Assembly: GCA_000727475.1 (NCBI GenBank)
Contig: KL647293.1
Span: 2,492,588-2,556,587, forward strand
Reading direction: 5' to 3'
Length of the DNA: 64,000 nucleotides
Source of the DNA: Sarcocystis neurona
Lineage: Eukaryota; Apicomplexa; Conoidasida; Eucoccidiorida; Sarcocystidae
Numbering within the stretch: the stretch's first letter is position 1; each line of letters opens with the position of its first letter. Both the position numbers and the translations under genes were made by a program. The notes under the pieces are model-generated. The model did no database searches, was not told the DNA's origin, and was given only the letters and a program-made list of their open reading frames with translations. This document shows positions 24,801-37,075 of the stretch, in pieces.

Positions 24801-27800
24801 GGTGAGTCAACTCTTGCAGCAAGTGGAGCAACAAATGCTGCAGCATCAGAAGTGGGTTGCCCACCAGCTGCACCAGATAGATGGAGAACTCGACGGATTT
24901 GCTTCCCACGTGGTGGATGTCTACCAGTGCCTGGCGGGGTTGGCTTCTGAAATTGACGCATGTCAAAGCAGCAGCAGCAGTTCTGTGCAGGTTGCTTTTT
25001 CTCTTCCTTCCTGCCGAAGCGAGAACAACCGCGCTGCTGCTGCCCTCCCTCAGACTGTCCTAGCCCTGCAGCCGGACGACTCTCCTGCTGCTACTGCTAC
25101 TGCAGGGGCCTGCAACCTTCCTGCTACTGCAGCAGAGGCTATTGCAGACACTCCAGCTCGGCTTCCTTCTGCTGCTGCTGCTGCAACACAGCGCGGAATC
25201 GCTCACGCACAAGCCTGCGTGACTGCTGCAGCGTCTCTCCAACAGGCGCTTGCTGCTGGTCCTCGTGCAGCAGCCGGAGCAGCGGCGCCTCTTCCTGCAG
25301 TGTGGCACGCTGCTGCTGCTGCTCCTTCAGAGTCTCGGCTGCAGCGCAGCGCCACAGGACGGGTAGAAAGTCCTCACCGTGAGCTGCAACAGTCCACGGG
25401 GCTGCAAACGACGGGTGCGTGTGATGCGATGGAAGGTCGTTCCGCAAGGCGAGGGGCGCAGCAGCCTGCTGCTGGTCAGCTGCCGAGGGCACCCACTTCT
25501 CCGATGCCGCAGCAGCAGCACGCCGGCGTAAGCAGCTCTCTCCCTTCCACCGACCCTTGTTCCGCTGCTGCAAACGTTTGCTCGGACGTCGTGGGACAGG
25601 CGAAGCAGCGTGCAGTCGAGTCGCTACCTCCCACTGCTGCCTGTGCTGCTGCTGCTGCTGGTCTCCCCACGCCTCGCCGCCCCAGCAACAGCATCGCCGG
25701 AGACGAAGCGGTCGTAAGCAGCCGCGACGAAGGAGCAGCAGCCACCGGTTCTCCTTCTGCGTCCCCAGATAACACGTCGGCAGAGGCAGAAGAAGAGAAA
25801 AGAAAGCAGCACCTGTTGCAGAGGATGTCCCGACATGCGCAGCAGTTGGCCACAGGCGAAGGTGAATGTGCTGCTGCCGCTCAAGCAGCAGCTGCTGAAG
25901 CAGTAGCCAGCACCTCGCAGCAACACGTGCACGTGCAAATTCTTGCAGCTTCAGATGGCGCTGATGCTGCAGAAGCAGCTGCATGTGTCCTGCCTAAGAA
26001 AGAACCTTCGACGCTGCAGGCCCCCGGCGTAGCTGCTGCTGTTGCTCGGGGTGCCACTTCGGAGCGTTCCTCAGCTGCTGCTGTATCTGCGGCTCCACAA
26101 GGCAGTGTCTCTCCTTGTAGACCGCGTGAAACGGATATTCATCCGTGGGATGCTGCAGTTGCTGCTCGAGGCTCTCAACTAGCTGCTGCTGCTTCTCCTC
26201 TTCTTCCTCCTCCTGCCTGTGGCGCGCCCGCTGCTACTGCAGGTCTCTCACCGTTTGCTGCTGCTGCTGCTGTCTCCTCGGTGTCCCGTGCTGCTGCTGC
26301 TGCTGGCCCTGAGGCCGCACCAGAGGCTTCACTACATACTGCTGCGGCTCTGGGACAGACAGCGGAAGCTGCAGATGCTGCTGGTGGTGTTCCGCAGAGC
26401 GTCCGCAGTGTTACTCCTCTGGCACGTCCTGAGCAGGAAACGCATGCGGTTGCTACTTGGACTGTTCCTCTGGGGGCGGCTGCTACTGCAGCAGCGTCGC
26501 CACCGGGACCACCTGCTGTTGCTGCCTCTTCTCTGTCCAGCAGCCCTGCTCTTGCAGCTGCAGTCGCCGCTCAGCGCTCTGCTGTTGTTGCTGCGAGTCT
26601 CCAGACCGATGTCGGTGTGTGTCCTCCTCAGGCGGCGGCAGCTCGTGTCTCGTCTCCTGAAGACCACGCACCTGTCGTCTCGTCTCCCCAGGGGCCAACA
26701 CCTGCTGCTTCGTGTCACCCTCAGCTGACTGCTGCCGCGTGTGATGCCTTTCCGGCCGCTGCTGCTGCAGCCCCCCCTCGACCTTTTCCTCTGCTGCTCA
26801 CGCGGTGTCCCTGCGCCACCTGTACGGCTTCTTCTTCTCCTCCGTTTTCTTCTTCTCTGCAGCGTCCCGCTACTGCAGCAGGTTCTCTTGGTGAAGTGGC
26901 TGCTGCTGCTGCAGCACATCGACCGCTAACAACGCCTGCCGTTGCGAGGCTGCTGCAGGGATCGGAATGCGCTTGCTGCTTCGAACAACAGCACCAGAGA
27001 AAACAGGAAGGGGAGGGCAGCACAGACACGACTTCCGGCGTTCTATTTGATAACGGAAGTGCCGGCGACGCGTATGAAACACCAAGGAGAAGATTCTTCG
27101 CCTTCTCCGACGTCGTCTCGCCGTTGCTTCTTGGCGCTGCTCCCCCTGGTTCGTCTACAGCAGGAGTCCCCGTTTCTAAATGGCTGCAGCAGCACCAGCA
27201 GGAACACTGTCGATCGCAGTTTCTTCAGCAGCAACAGCAATACCGCTGCTGCCCCACGCAACAGCTGACTTTTCAAGATGTTGAGGAGCAGCAACAGCAG
27301 TGGCAGGCGTGCGAGGGGAGAAGGTGCAGGCTGCTCCAGCTGCACGGCGACGGGGAACGGAACAGGTGGATGACGCACGCCCACGGCGAAGAGGCGACGG
27401 AGGAACGACAGCAACAGGCGCTCGGCGATGGGCTCTACCGGCAACAACAGAGGCAGCAGCAGACGCAGCAGCAGCAAGCGGATGCTGCTGCTGCTGCATT
27501 TGGCCTTGAGGATGGCAGTCACCACCACCGCATGAAACTGAGACACACGTGGGGCTGCTGCAGCGGCGGCATGGCCTTCTCCACGTGTGATTACTGTCCT
27601 TCGCGAAGCAGCAGCACAACAGAAACTACGCAGCAGCATCCGCGGCCAGAAGGAAACGAAGACGGAGCGCAGCTGCTGCAGCAGCTCATCTGCCCCCCCG
27701 TCGCCCAAACACCTCTCGTCTCCGTCTGCCGCCCACATCTTGACAGAAAAAACGCAGCAACCGCAGCAGGAACAGCAGCAGCAGGGACGGGAGCCGCAGC

Positions 27801-30800
27801 AGCAGCAGGAATCAGTCTCGAAAATAACACTGCTGTTGTCCCTTTCCCCTGCTGCAGTGTGGTGGCTCGTTCGTTTTCAACGACGGACTCTTCTCCACCC
27901 GGCGGCGCTTTTTCCTCACTTCCCCGTTCGTTCCGGGTGGGTTCCTGTTGCTGCCGAGAAGGCGCTGCACATGAGCCGCTGTTGCTTCCCGGACTGCAGC
28001 AGCAACAGCAACACCGGTGGCGGCCGTTCCACAACGGGCAACACGACGAAGGACTGCAGCAGGAACGCCAGGAAGAGGAGGAGGAAGAGGAGAAGCGAAG
28101 GAGCGGAAGTTCTCTATATCCTCTGTGTACACGGTGCCCTTGCGCGGAAGGCTGGGAACAGCAGTGGAGATTTCAAAGAAGAAGATTCTTAGAGTCAAAG
28201 ACCGAGCCACAGCTCATGAGTTCTGCTGCAGCAGAGCAGCCTCAGGCAGCTTTGCACACATCCTGCGCCACTCGCGCGCCTTCCCTGCTGCTGCCGCAGC
28301 GGCTACGAGGCGCAGCAGACCCCACACGACCAAGACCTGCGCAGCTCCAGCAGGTGCTGCAGCAGCTGCAGCAGCAGGAACGCCGCCACCACCCCCTGCA
28401 GCAGCAACAACAGGTGCAACAGCCCCGTCACCAGCGGCAGCACGGGCAGCAAGAGCGTCCTCTGGAGCAGCCCTGTCCGCAGCAGCGACACCAGATGCAG
28501 CGGGAAGGAGGCTGGTCGTACGACAGCAGCAGCGGTGCAGCAGCAGGCGGCAGCAGTAGTAGTAGCAGCAGCTGGGGGGGCAGTCGCAACAGCAGCAGCA
28601 GCGCCTTACCCAGAGACTCCCGTGAGCCATCATCCTCCTGGGGGGGAGCTGCGGAATGCCCGCAGCGTCTTTTCGTTCCTCTACGTGAGAAGCGCACCAG
28701 CGGCAGACCCTCTGCGGCAACAGCGGCAGCTTTCGCTCCCGCTTTGTCGGTGGACCAGCCCTCTGAGGGCGCAGGAGACAGACGCAGAAGTGCCGGCGCG
28801 AGCAGCAGCACATGCGTCAGCAGCAGCAGCAGTAGTTCGCGGAGAAGCCCGTGTCCACTGCCGAACCTCGGGCGCGTGGCGACGCGAGGTACAGGAGGCG
28901 GAGGAGGGAGCAGCAACAGCAGCAGCGACAGCAGCTCAGACACGAAGAGTTTCACTGGAGACGGAGACAGGAGCAGGAGCAGCAGTCGAGCGAAGGCAGC
29001 TTCACCCTCTCCCTTTCCTTGTCCTTCCCCCCCCGCTCCCGCTGTGGCGACTCGAGGAAGCAGCAGCAGCAGCAACAACAGTAGCGGCAGCAGCAGCAAC
29101 GAGAGCAACAGCAGCAGCAGCGATGGCAGCGGTGCCAGAGACAGCTCGTGTTCAACGGAGGGGGGAGGGGAAAGCTTCACTGCTGGAGCGACCCGTGATT
29201 TTCCTTACGTCAAAGGAGTGAAGTACAACCGTTTCAAAAACTACTGGATTGCCCAGTGGTTTGCGGGCGGCCACCAGAAAGTTCGTTATTTCTCTGCCTA
29301 CAAGTACGGCGACGAGACAGCGCATCGCCTCGCCGTGCACTGCAGGTAGTAAAAGACGTCTCTCTTCTCCTCACTGGCACACGTGTTCAACAACACAGGC
29401 GGAACGGGTCGGTCACTACGAGGACGCGAGCCGCCGCTTCCGGCGTGCTCGTGGAAGTGTAGAGAAACCAACAGCGCTTCTTCTTGCCTTCTCTTTCTGT
29501 GTGACAGAGCATGTGTGTCCCACGCTGTCCAGATATACACACAACAATACATGTGTGTCTATACGCCAGTACATCTGTCCGGACGTACAGCACTGATTAT
29601 ATATATATATATATGTATATATACGTGTACGTATATCAGGAGGTGTATAGAGTAGTTACATATATATATATATATATATGTCTATGAGCGTAGGTGTACA
29701 GACGCTCATATATATGTATTATATATATAATATAAATGTATATATCATCAATACGCCTAGATATTTAGGTACAAGGCAGCTACATATATATATATATATA
29801 TGTGTACCGTCTAGTTGCTTGTCCCAGCATCGGTACAGAGCTGTTAGCTATATATATATATATATGTATGTGCATATATACCTCTCTAGGTATATATATA
29901 TATATATCTTTAGGGAGTTGATTACATATACGTGTATGTAAGGTTCGATATTTTCACCCGTGGGTGCGTGTTTGTGTTGTGTGGATGCGTCTCCATGTGT
30001 GCGGATGAATACACGTCGCTCTGTGCGTATATACGCGTGTGTCTACCAGTGTAGAAAGTTCGTTGCTTCTACCTTTCTATGCGAGCAGCTGTGGGTACGA
30101 AGTTCTTCGACATTCGTCGTATTGGAGCTGCACCTGCGAGTGGCAGTAAATCGTGTGCCTCTCGCTAGCGTGTCTGAAAATTTATTGTCCACTACTATAA
30201 GACGTAGACCTTCCCTTCACCTCGAGAAATGCTGTTCTTCCCTGTGCCACGTGTAGGCCCGTCTGGCGTGTCCCCGCGTCTGCCGACCGTCGCTCTCTGC
30301 GTACGTCTGCGGACGCTGCGTCAGCGTGAGGCCTCCGTGCTCCGAGTGTGGGTGGCGTGGTGTTGGCCTCGCCTCTCTTCTTCTTCTTCTCCTCTTCTGC
30401 ATGTATTAAGTGGACGGTGACGTGTTGGTACGTGTTACTTTTTTCTGCTGCGTTTGTGGACGGAATCGCACTGGTCGAGCTCGTGTGTGTGTGTGTTGGT
30501 TCAGCTCCTCGTCTTCCGCTGCACACGTCTCTATGCGATTTTAAATTTCTTGTAGCCCCTCACTGCTGCTTATGTCCATGTTTGTGTATGGATGGATATG
30601 CTGGGGTACCTCCGCACTCTCTATATATATGTGTTGTATGTGTGGCGGTATGTGGTGGTGGCGATCGACCTCTTCTTCTCTGCCTGCGTTGTGGCGTGTG
30701 TCGCTTCTCCACGTCGGTGGCGGCCCCGCCTCGTTATGTGTATCTCCCGACGCGCACGTGTGTGCAAGGACTCCTACTTACGAACACACCTACTGGGACG

Positions 30801-33800
30801 TTTAGGTCTACACATGTATAGAAAGAGATATATGCGTAGAGAGAGGGACTTATGTATACGTAGCTGCAGACGCCTGTATATACGTATGAATCTGCTGGTG
30901 TGTATGTGTATGTGTGTTTGTGTACGTGTGTTTGTGGCTGACGTAGAAGAGAACGACGAATTTCTGAACACGGGCGGACGTGGAAATATGTCTCGTTATA
31001 TCGCGCGCTGTGTCGCTGTACACGCTACACGCCTCTCTCCCTCCCACGCTGCTCTGTAGTCGTTCTGGAAGTAGTAGTAGTAGCAGCAGGAGGAGGAAGA
31101 GGGATAGTAATAGCAGCAGGAGGACTGCGGGCAATAGCTGCAGGAAATGGAGCACTATTAGAAAGCGTCGTAGTTGCAGCGGTACTTGTACTTTTAGGAG
31201 TACCGCTAGTATTAGTAGCGGCACGTGTATCCTAGCAGTAGTAGTAGTACCAGTATAGCAGTAGTATACTAGGAGTAGTATTATACGTGTAACTGCCGTA
31301 TTCTAGTCGTGTTAGTCATAGGAGCAGTAGTACTATTAGGAGGAGGAGGAGTAGTGGTAGTAGTAGCGAATGCAGGGGTATTATAGGAGTACGTGTGTAG
31401 GAGCAGTAGGAGTATTACGAGGAGTAGTAGTAGTAATACTGGTAGTAGTAGTAGTAGTAGCAACGGCAGCAGTAGTACTAGTAGTAGGAGTAGTAGTAAG
31501 ACTGGTAGTAGTAGTAGTAGTAGTAGCGACGGCAGCAGTAGCAGTATGAGTATCACAGGAACAGTGGTAATAGGAGCAGTAGTAGTATTAGGAGTAATAG
31601 TAGTAATAGTAGTATGTACTATCTGTAGTAGCAATGGTGCTAGTAGTGGTATTACTAGTAGTGCGAGTAGCAGTAGTAGTAGTCGTAGTAGTAGTGGTGG
31701 TAGTACTAGTAGTAGTAGTGGTAGTAGTAGTCGTCGTCGTAGTAGTAGTAGTAGTCATTGTACTAGTAGTAGTAGTGGTAGTATCAGTGGTAGTAGTAGT
31801 AGTGGTGGTAGTACTAGTAGTAGTAGTGGTAGTAGTAGTCGTCGTCGTAGTAGTAGTAGTAGTCATTGTACTAGTAGTAGTAGTAGTGGTAGTATCAGTG
31901 GTAGTAGTAGTAGTGGTAGTAGTGGTGGTAGAGGTAGTGGTACCCGACTTTCTGCAGTTACGCAGTGGCGGTGTCTCCGGCTGTCAAGCGCTGCAGAGAG
32001 ACGTGGCATTGCTGTCGAGGGAAGTCCGTCACCACCCAAGGAAGAGCGCGCGTATGTCTCGCGGGGCCTGCAGGCCCATAAATATCTGCGCGCGGGCACG
32101 CGCTGCGCTGGGCCTCAACAGAGCGAAGGAGACACGAGAAAAGAGGATCTCTTTCAAAGAAGAAGAGCGCTGCCTCCCTTATATCCCTTCGTCCACGCAG
32201 GATGTGGACATAAATATTGTACACCATGGACTTGGCAGCGGCACATACGTGTGTCGATGTACCTGGTCGTGTACCACACATATATGTATCTGGAAACGGC
32301 GCGTGTAGAAATTGTTCTAGAGGGATGCGTCTGTGAGAGAGTCCCCTGTTTGTGTATGTATGGATGGGTGGAACTCTACACATGTGTGTGTGTGTGTGTG
32401 TATGTGCTGTATATGGGTAGATGGTCACGCGCTAGTATTCATGAGGAGATGCGATGAGAAGTAAACGGCAGACGTAGCGAGGTCCTAACACTTGTATATG
32501 TGTATATATGTCTATTTAAGTGTATGTAGATCGACGGAGGAAGAAGCGAGACAGAAAGAGACAGAGAGACACCTACAAGAAGTGACTCGTATGTAGAACT
32601 GGAAACGAAAAAGGACGCGCGACTGTGCGTATGTGGATCTGTACGTATATCTATATATGTGCGTCTCTTCGCGTGGGGCTTGCGAGGAGGGACGTTGAAA
32701 TCGCGCCTTTTACTTCAATATACATAAAGACACATACACCTGCTTCGTCGACGACTTCAAATATATATATGTTGATTTGCATGTGCGTGTACATGTATAC
32801 GTATATATATATATATATATATATGTCACTTTGTCCGCGTGAGGAATTTCGCTCACACATACACACAGACGGGTGTGCGGTGAGAAACTCCTCAGTACAT
32901 GTGAGAGTGTCTGTGTGTGCCTTTCTGTATACATATATATGTGTATGTACGTATGTGTGCGTATATATAGATATGGACAAGCTATCCACACACACATACG
33001 CATACGCATGAACATATACGTATACCAGCCAACTTCAATATTATATAAATATCTGTATATGTGTATGTGTGTGGTCACACACGCATAAACACATACAAAT
33101 GAGTACGTACATATATATATGTATATGTATACATGTGAGTATAAATGTGTGCACGCACAGGACATCCGCTCATAGACGTATCTCAGTTAACATATCCATG
33201 ACATGTATACGTGTATGTATGTGTTCACACACACACACACATACACACAGGTCAGTCCGTACACACGTATGTTTATTTGTATGGATATGTGTGTAGAGTG
33301 TCACGGAGATGTGAAAATGTTTGTGTGGGTCTCAGACGAGCTTATGAAGAGGAAGCACTGGCGGCTGTTGCTTCGCACCGTCCTAGCGACGACGATGGGT
33401 CGTCGCGTTCGAGGAGAAGCAGTAGCAGCGGTGGGGACGTTGTTTTTCCTGAGACTACTGCAGCAGGCGCAGCTGCTTCTGCGGAGCGGTCGGGGAATGA
33501 GCAGCAGCAGTCGACGTGCCTCGCTGCTGCCGGTGCTCGTCGTGGGGGTTGGGAAGCGGAGCCGCAGCCGCCGCGTGCCGCTGCGAAGAAGAAGCCGAAG
33601 ACGCCCTCGGAGATCTGTGGGGAGGAGTGGCGCGGCGTTGGTGCTGAAGAAGCGGTGGCAGAAGAAACACCAGCGGCAGCAGCAAGACAGGTTGGCACAG
33701 AGACGGATGCTGCTGCAGCAGCAGCGACAGCAGAAGACGCTGCAGCGGCAGCACGACCTCCACCAGCGGGCAGCACGTCAGCGGGCGGCGCGCCAGCAGA

Positions 33801-36800
33801 CGGTGCGGCGCCAGGGGGTGCGGCACCAGGGGGCGCAGCAGCAGCGGGAGGAAGAGATGCAGAAGAGGCGTCGCTGCTGCTGCGTAGTATCGGAAAGACG
33901 GAGGACAAGGATGCGGCCGAGACGAGACAGACAGTGAAACGCAGGCGACTGTATACGGCAGAGAAGAAAGCAGGGGCAAGCGCTGCAGCAGACGCCGCGC
34001 CTGCAGACGGTGAAGGGGGCGGCCGACAGCGCGCGGCGGCTAAGCAGGCTGCGACGCAGCAGCGTAGTAACGGTGAGAAGAACGAGGAGCGGGGGCTGCT
34101 GTGCCAGCAGCCGCCGGCCGAGCCCGTCCAGCAGCAGGGAGCCAGAAGAGAGAACAGCAGGACGGGCGCGAGTGCGTCTACACATACGTACATATGTACG
34201 GGTGCGCGTAGACGTAGACGCATGCCAGCTGACGGCAAGAAGTAGTAGGTGCATGCCAGTGGGCGCACAGAAGTGTCCGGGGAGCAGGCGGTGCAGTGGG
34301 CGGTGTAATGAAAAAATATGCATGCAAGGAGACAGAAACAGCGCGAGGCAGTCTTAGCAGTGGACGAGACACACAGAGGGATTTAACACATACTGGGCAG
34401 CGCTAGACGTGGTCACAGTATCTACGCGTATCTCTGTGTATACAACAGGGTTTATCTGCAGCGAGAGAGGGGCCAGAAAGAACACAACGACGTATATATA
34501 TATATATATATATCCATATGGTATGTGTGTGTCTAAGGAGAGCGAGAAGCCAGAATGAAGAAGGCGATGTACACATAGACCTATGAATACCTGTAGCGGA
34601 TCAGTGTATGTCTAGAGAGAGAAAAGCTTGAAGAAGAAAGCAAGATATACATATATATGTACGTGTATATATTAGAGAGGGGGAAGCCAAAAAGAAGAGA
34701 GCGAGATACAAACAAGTATATATATATATATGTATGTGTATCGTATGTGGGAATCGAGAGAGAGAGAAACCAGCAAGAAGAAAGCAACACACACACATAT
34801 ATACATGCCGTACGCATGTGTATCGAGAGGGAGAAAGTTAGACCAGAAAGCAGAAAGCGGTATACGTCTATATATATAATATGTCTACCGACAGAGATAG
34901 AGGGAAAGCAGCCAAGAGAAAGTGATATACACATATAATGATACGTTTGTAGTATATGCTCTCGAGAAAGAGAGGGAGAGGCCAGAAAGAAGAGAGGGAC
35001 AAAACGAAGAAAACGAGATATACGTGTACATGTTTATAACGTCTGTATTTATCAAGAGAGAGAACCCAGAAAGAAGAAACCCACACATTATACATATATG
35101 CATATATATATATGTGTATCGCACAGGTGTGTATCTAGAGAGATAGAGCCGGGCCAGGAAGAAGAAAGCGATACACAGCTATAAATAGAAGACAGAGAGG
35201 CCAGACAGAAGGCACACGCCTGCACATACTCGTATATAAATAAGAAATAAGTAGGTGTGTGGGTAGAAGTGTTCATAGGTACAGGTGTCCGTTTGAGAAG
35301 CCTGCACGTATACATCCATAGAGAGGGCGAACAGGCGGGAGTACAGCCGTCTACAAAGGCAGATAGAAGGCGAGACGTCGTCAACCTCCTACGCATACAT
35401 GTATGTATAGAAATATATTTTATATGTATATACACGAGTCGAGGGTGTCTGCGCGTGTATACAGCAGATGTGTGTCCATACTCACGTAGTTAGGAGGTGA
35501 ACACAGAGTACGAAAGAGGCACTCGTGTTCCTGTATGTGCTACCTGCAGGTATATTTCTGTGTAGCCCTATCAATTTTTTCGTACGTATTTATGATTCTC
35601 TCCTTCTATACACATGCAGATATATGTATACACACACACATTCTCCTGTGCGTCTCTCTCTATATACGTATATATATATATATGTGTATGCTGCACGTAT
35701 TTCTCGTGGATGACGGATAACGCAGCGCACACATCTGTCTATTCCTGCGCCGTACATACATGTATATATGTGTGTATATCCTCATTCGGTATCTGTTCTT
35801 TTGTCCGCATATGTATATATGTATAAACGTGTACATGCATGTATACGCATACACGTGTGTATATATATACAAGTTTTTGTGTGTGTATACAAATATGTGT
35901 GTGTAGATACGTATGTGTCTACGTACAGATATATACGTACGTACATGTGGGCACAGAACATATGTGTGTATGTGTGTGTACGCATACATGTATACGTATA
36001 TTTTTGTGTGCGTATCCATATGTATGTGTGTATGTTTACGCCCATTTATATGTGTACGTACGTGTGGGCACAGAACATATGTATGTGTGTATGTATGTAT
36101 GAATACGCGTACATATATGCATATATTGTTGTGTGTGGATACATACGTATGTGTGTATATGCATATATTCACGTCCAGATATGTATGTGTGTACGTGTGG
36201 GCAGAGAATGCAGACATACATATGTGTATGTCCATGTGCGTGTCACTTGGTGCTTGGGCGTTTTGCTGCGCCCGCAGCGATCGTAGGTATATCATTTTCG
36301 AAGTCGGGGAATGCATGGCTGGCGTATATAAAGAACAGAATTACGAAGGCCCAGATCAACAAATATTTCAAAATTACCACGTACGGCTATAAAATGGCAA
36401 AGAAGAAGGCGCTCGAAGCTCGTCTAGATCTTGAGCAGCAAATGCAAAACTCGGACCAAGTTGGCTGGGACACGTTCGCGGACAGAAAATCACGTGAGGA
36501 AACGTAGAGATGTCTGCCCGAGACGCGCTACTCTCTTCTTCTCTCTCTTGCTCCTGCCGCATTTTCTGCTGCCTGCCGTTCCTCCCTCTGTCTCTGTGTT
36601 GTATGTGCGTGGCTGTCTGCTGCTGCCGTGTGGGGAGTCCCCGGCGGTGCTTCGTGTGGCCACACGTGCCTCCGTCCTCGCGCGAATGTGGACGAGGATG
36701 TCTGTGTCAGCGCGCTGTGTAGCGCACTTGCAATCTGCGTATCTCCTTCTCTTCATGTATGGAGAGGCATGCTCTCCTGCATGCCTCCACATATACGTTG

Positions 36801-37030
36801 ATACCAGTATGATATTTATACATGTACGTGTGTGTGTGTATGGGAGTATGTATAGGTATTGGTTTTATATCAGGTCTGTGTCAGCGTCCTTTGCATGTGT
36901 CCGGTTTTTGTGCCTCTCCCGGCGTGGTCACTTCAGGTGTAGTCGTTTGCTCCTGCATTCCTCAACACACGCACATATATATAATTACACTAGAAAAGTG
37001 TACATACATATTCATATATAGACATCTTTC

Positions 37031-37075
<45 letters not shown>

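Larger units (their letters stand above)
29197..33372 (+). other. AP2 domain 1, split by intron 1
   Basis: DFPYVKGVKYNRFKNYWIAQ begins the domain, followed by a strand ending KVRYFSAYKYG and the helix DETAHRLAVHC. The exon ends at 29345 within a codon (AG). The next exon at 33336 supplies A, giving Arg, then RAYEEEALAAV, which finishes the amphipathic helix. The three-strand sheet (G-x-x-x-x-x-x-x-x-W, then R-Y-F) and the C-terminal helix are typical of apicomplexan AP2 domains. It is the best-conserved of the three. Confidence 0.9.
34073..36277 (+). other. ApiAP2 intron 2 (2205 nt), almost all tandem repeats
   Basis: The donor is GTGAGA and the acceptor CGCCCGCAG. The intron is occupied by a diverged GAGAGAG...CCAGAAAGAAG minisatellite (34460-35245) and a second array with units near 120 bp (35930-36235) abutting exon 3. 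TA and CACACA repeats lie between them. Confidence 0.75.

Noticed and set aside
31393..32457. 354-codon serine-rich frame and the overlapping valine-rich frame
   Set aside because: Both derive from the AGT triplet block, which lacks stops in those frames, and they sit inside ApiAP2 intron 1.
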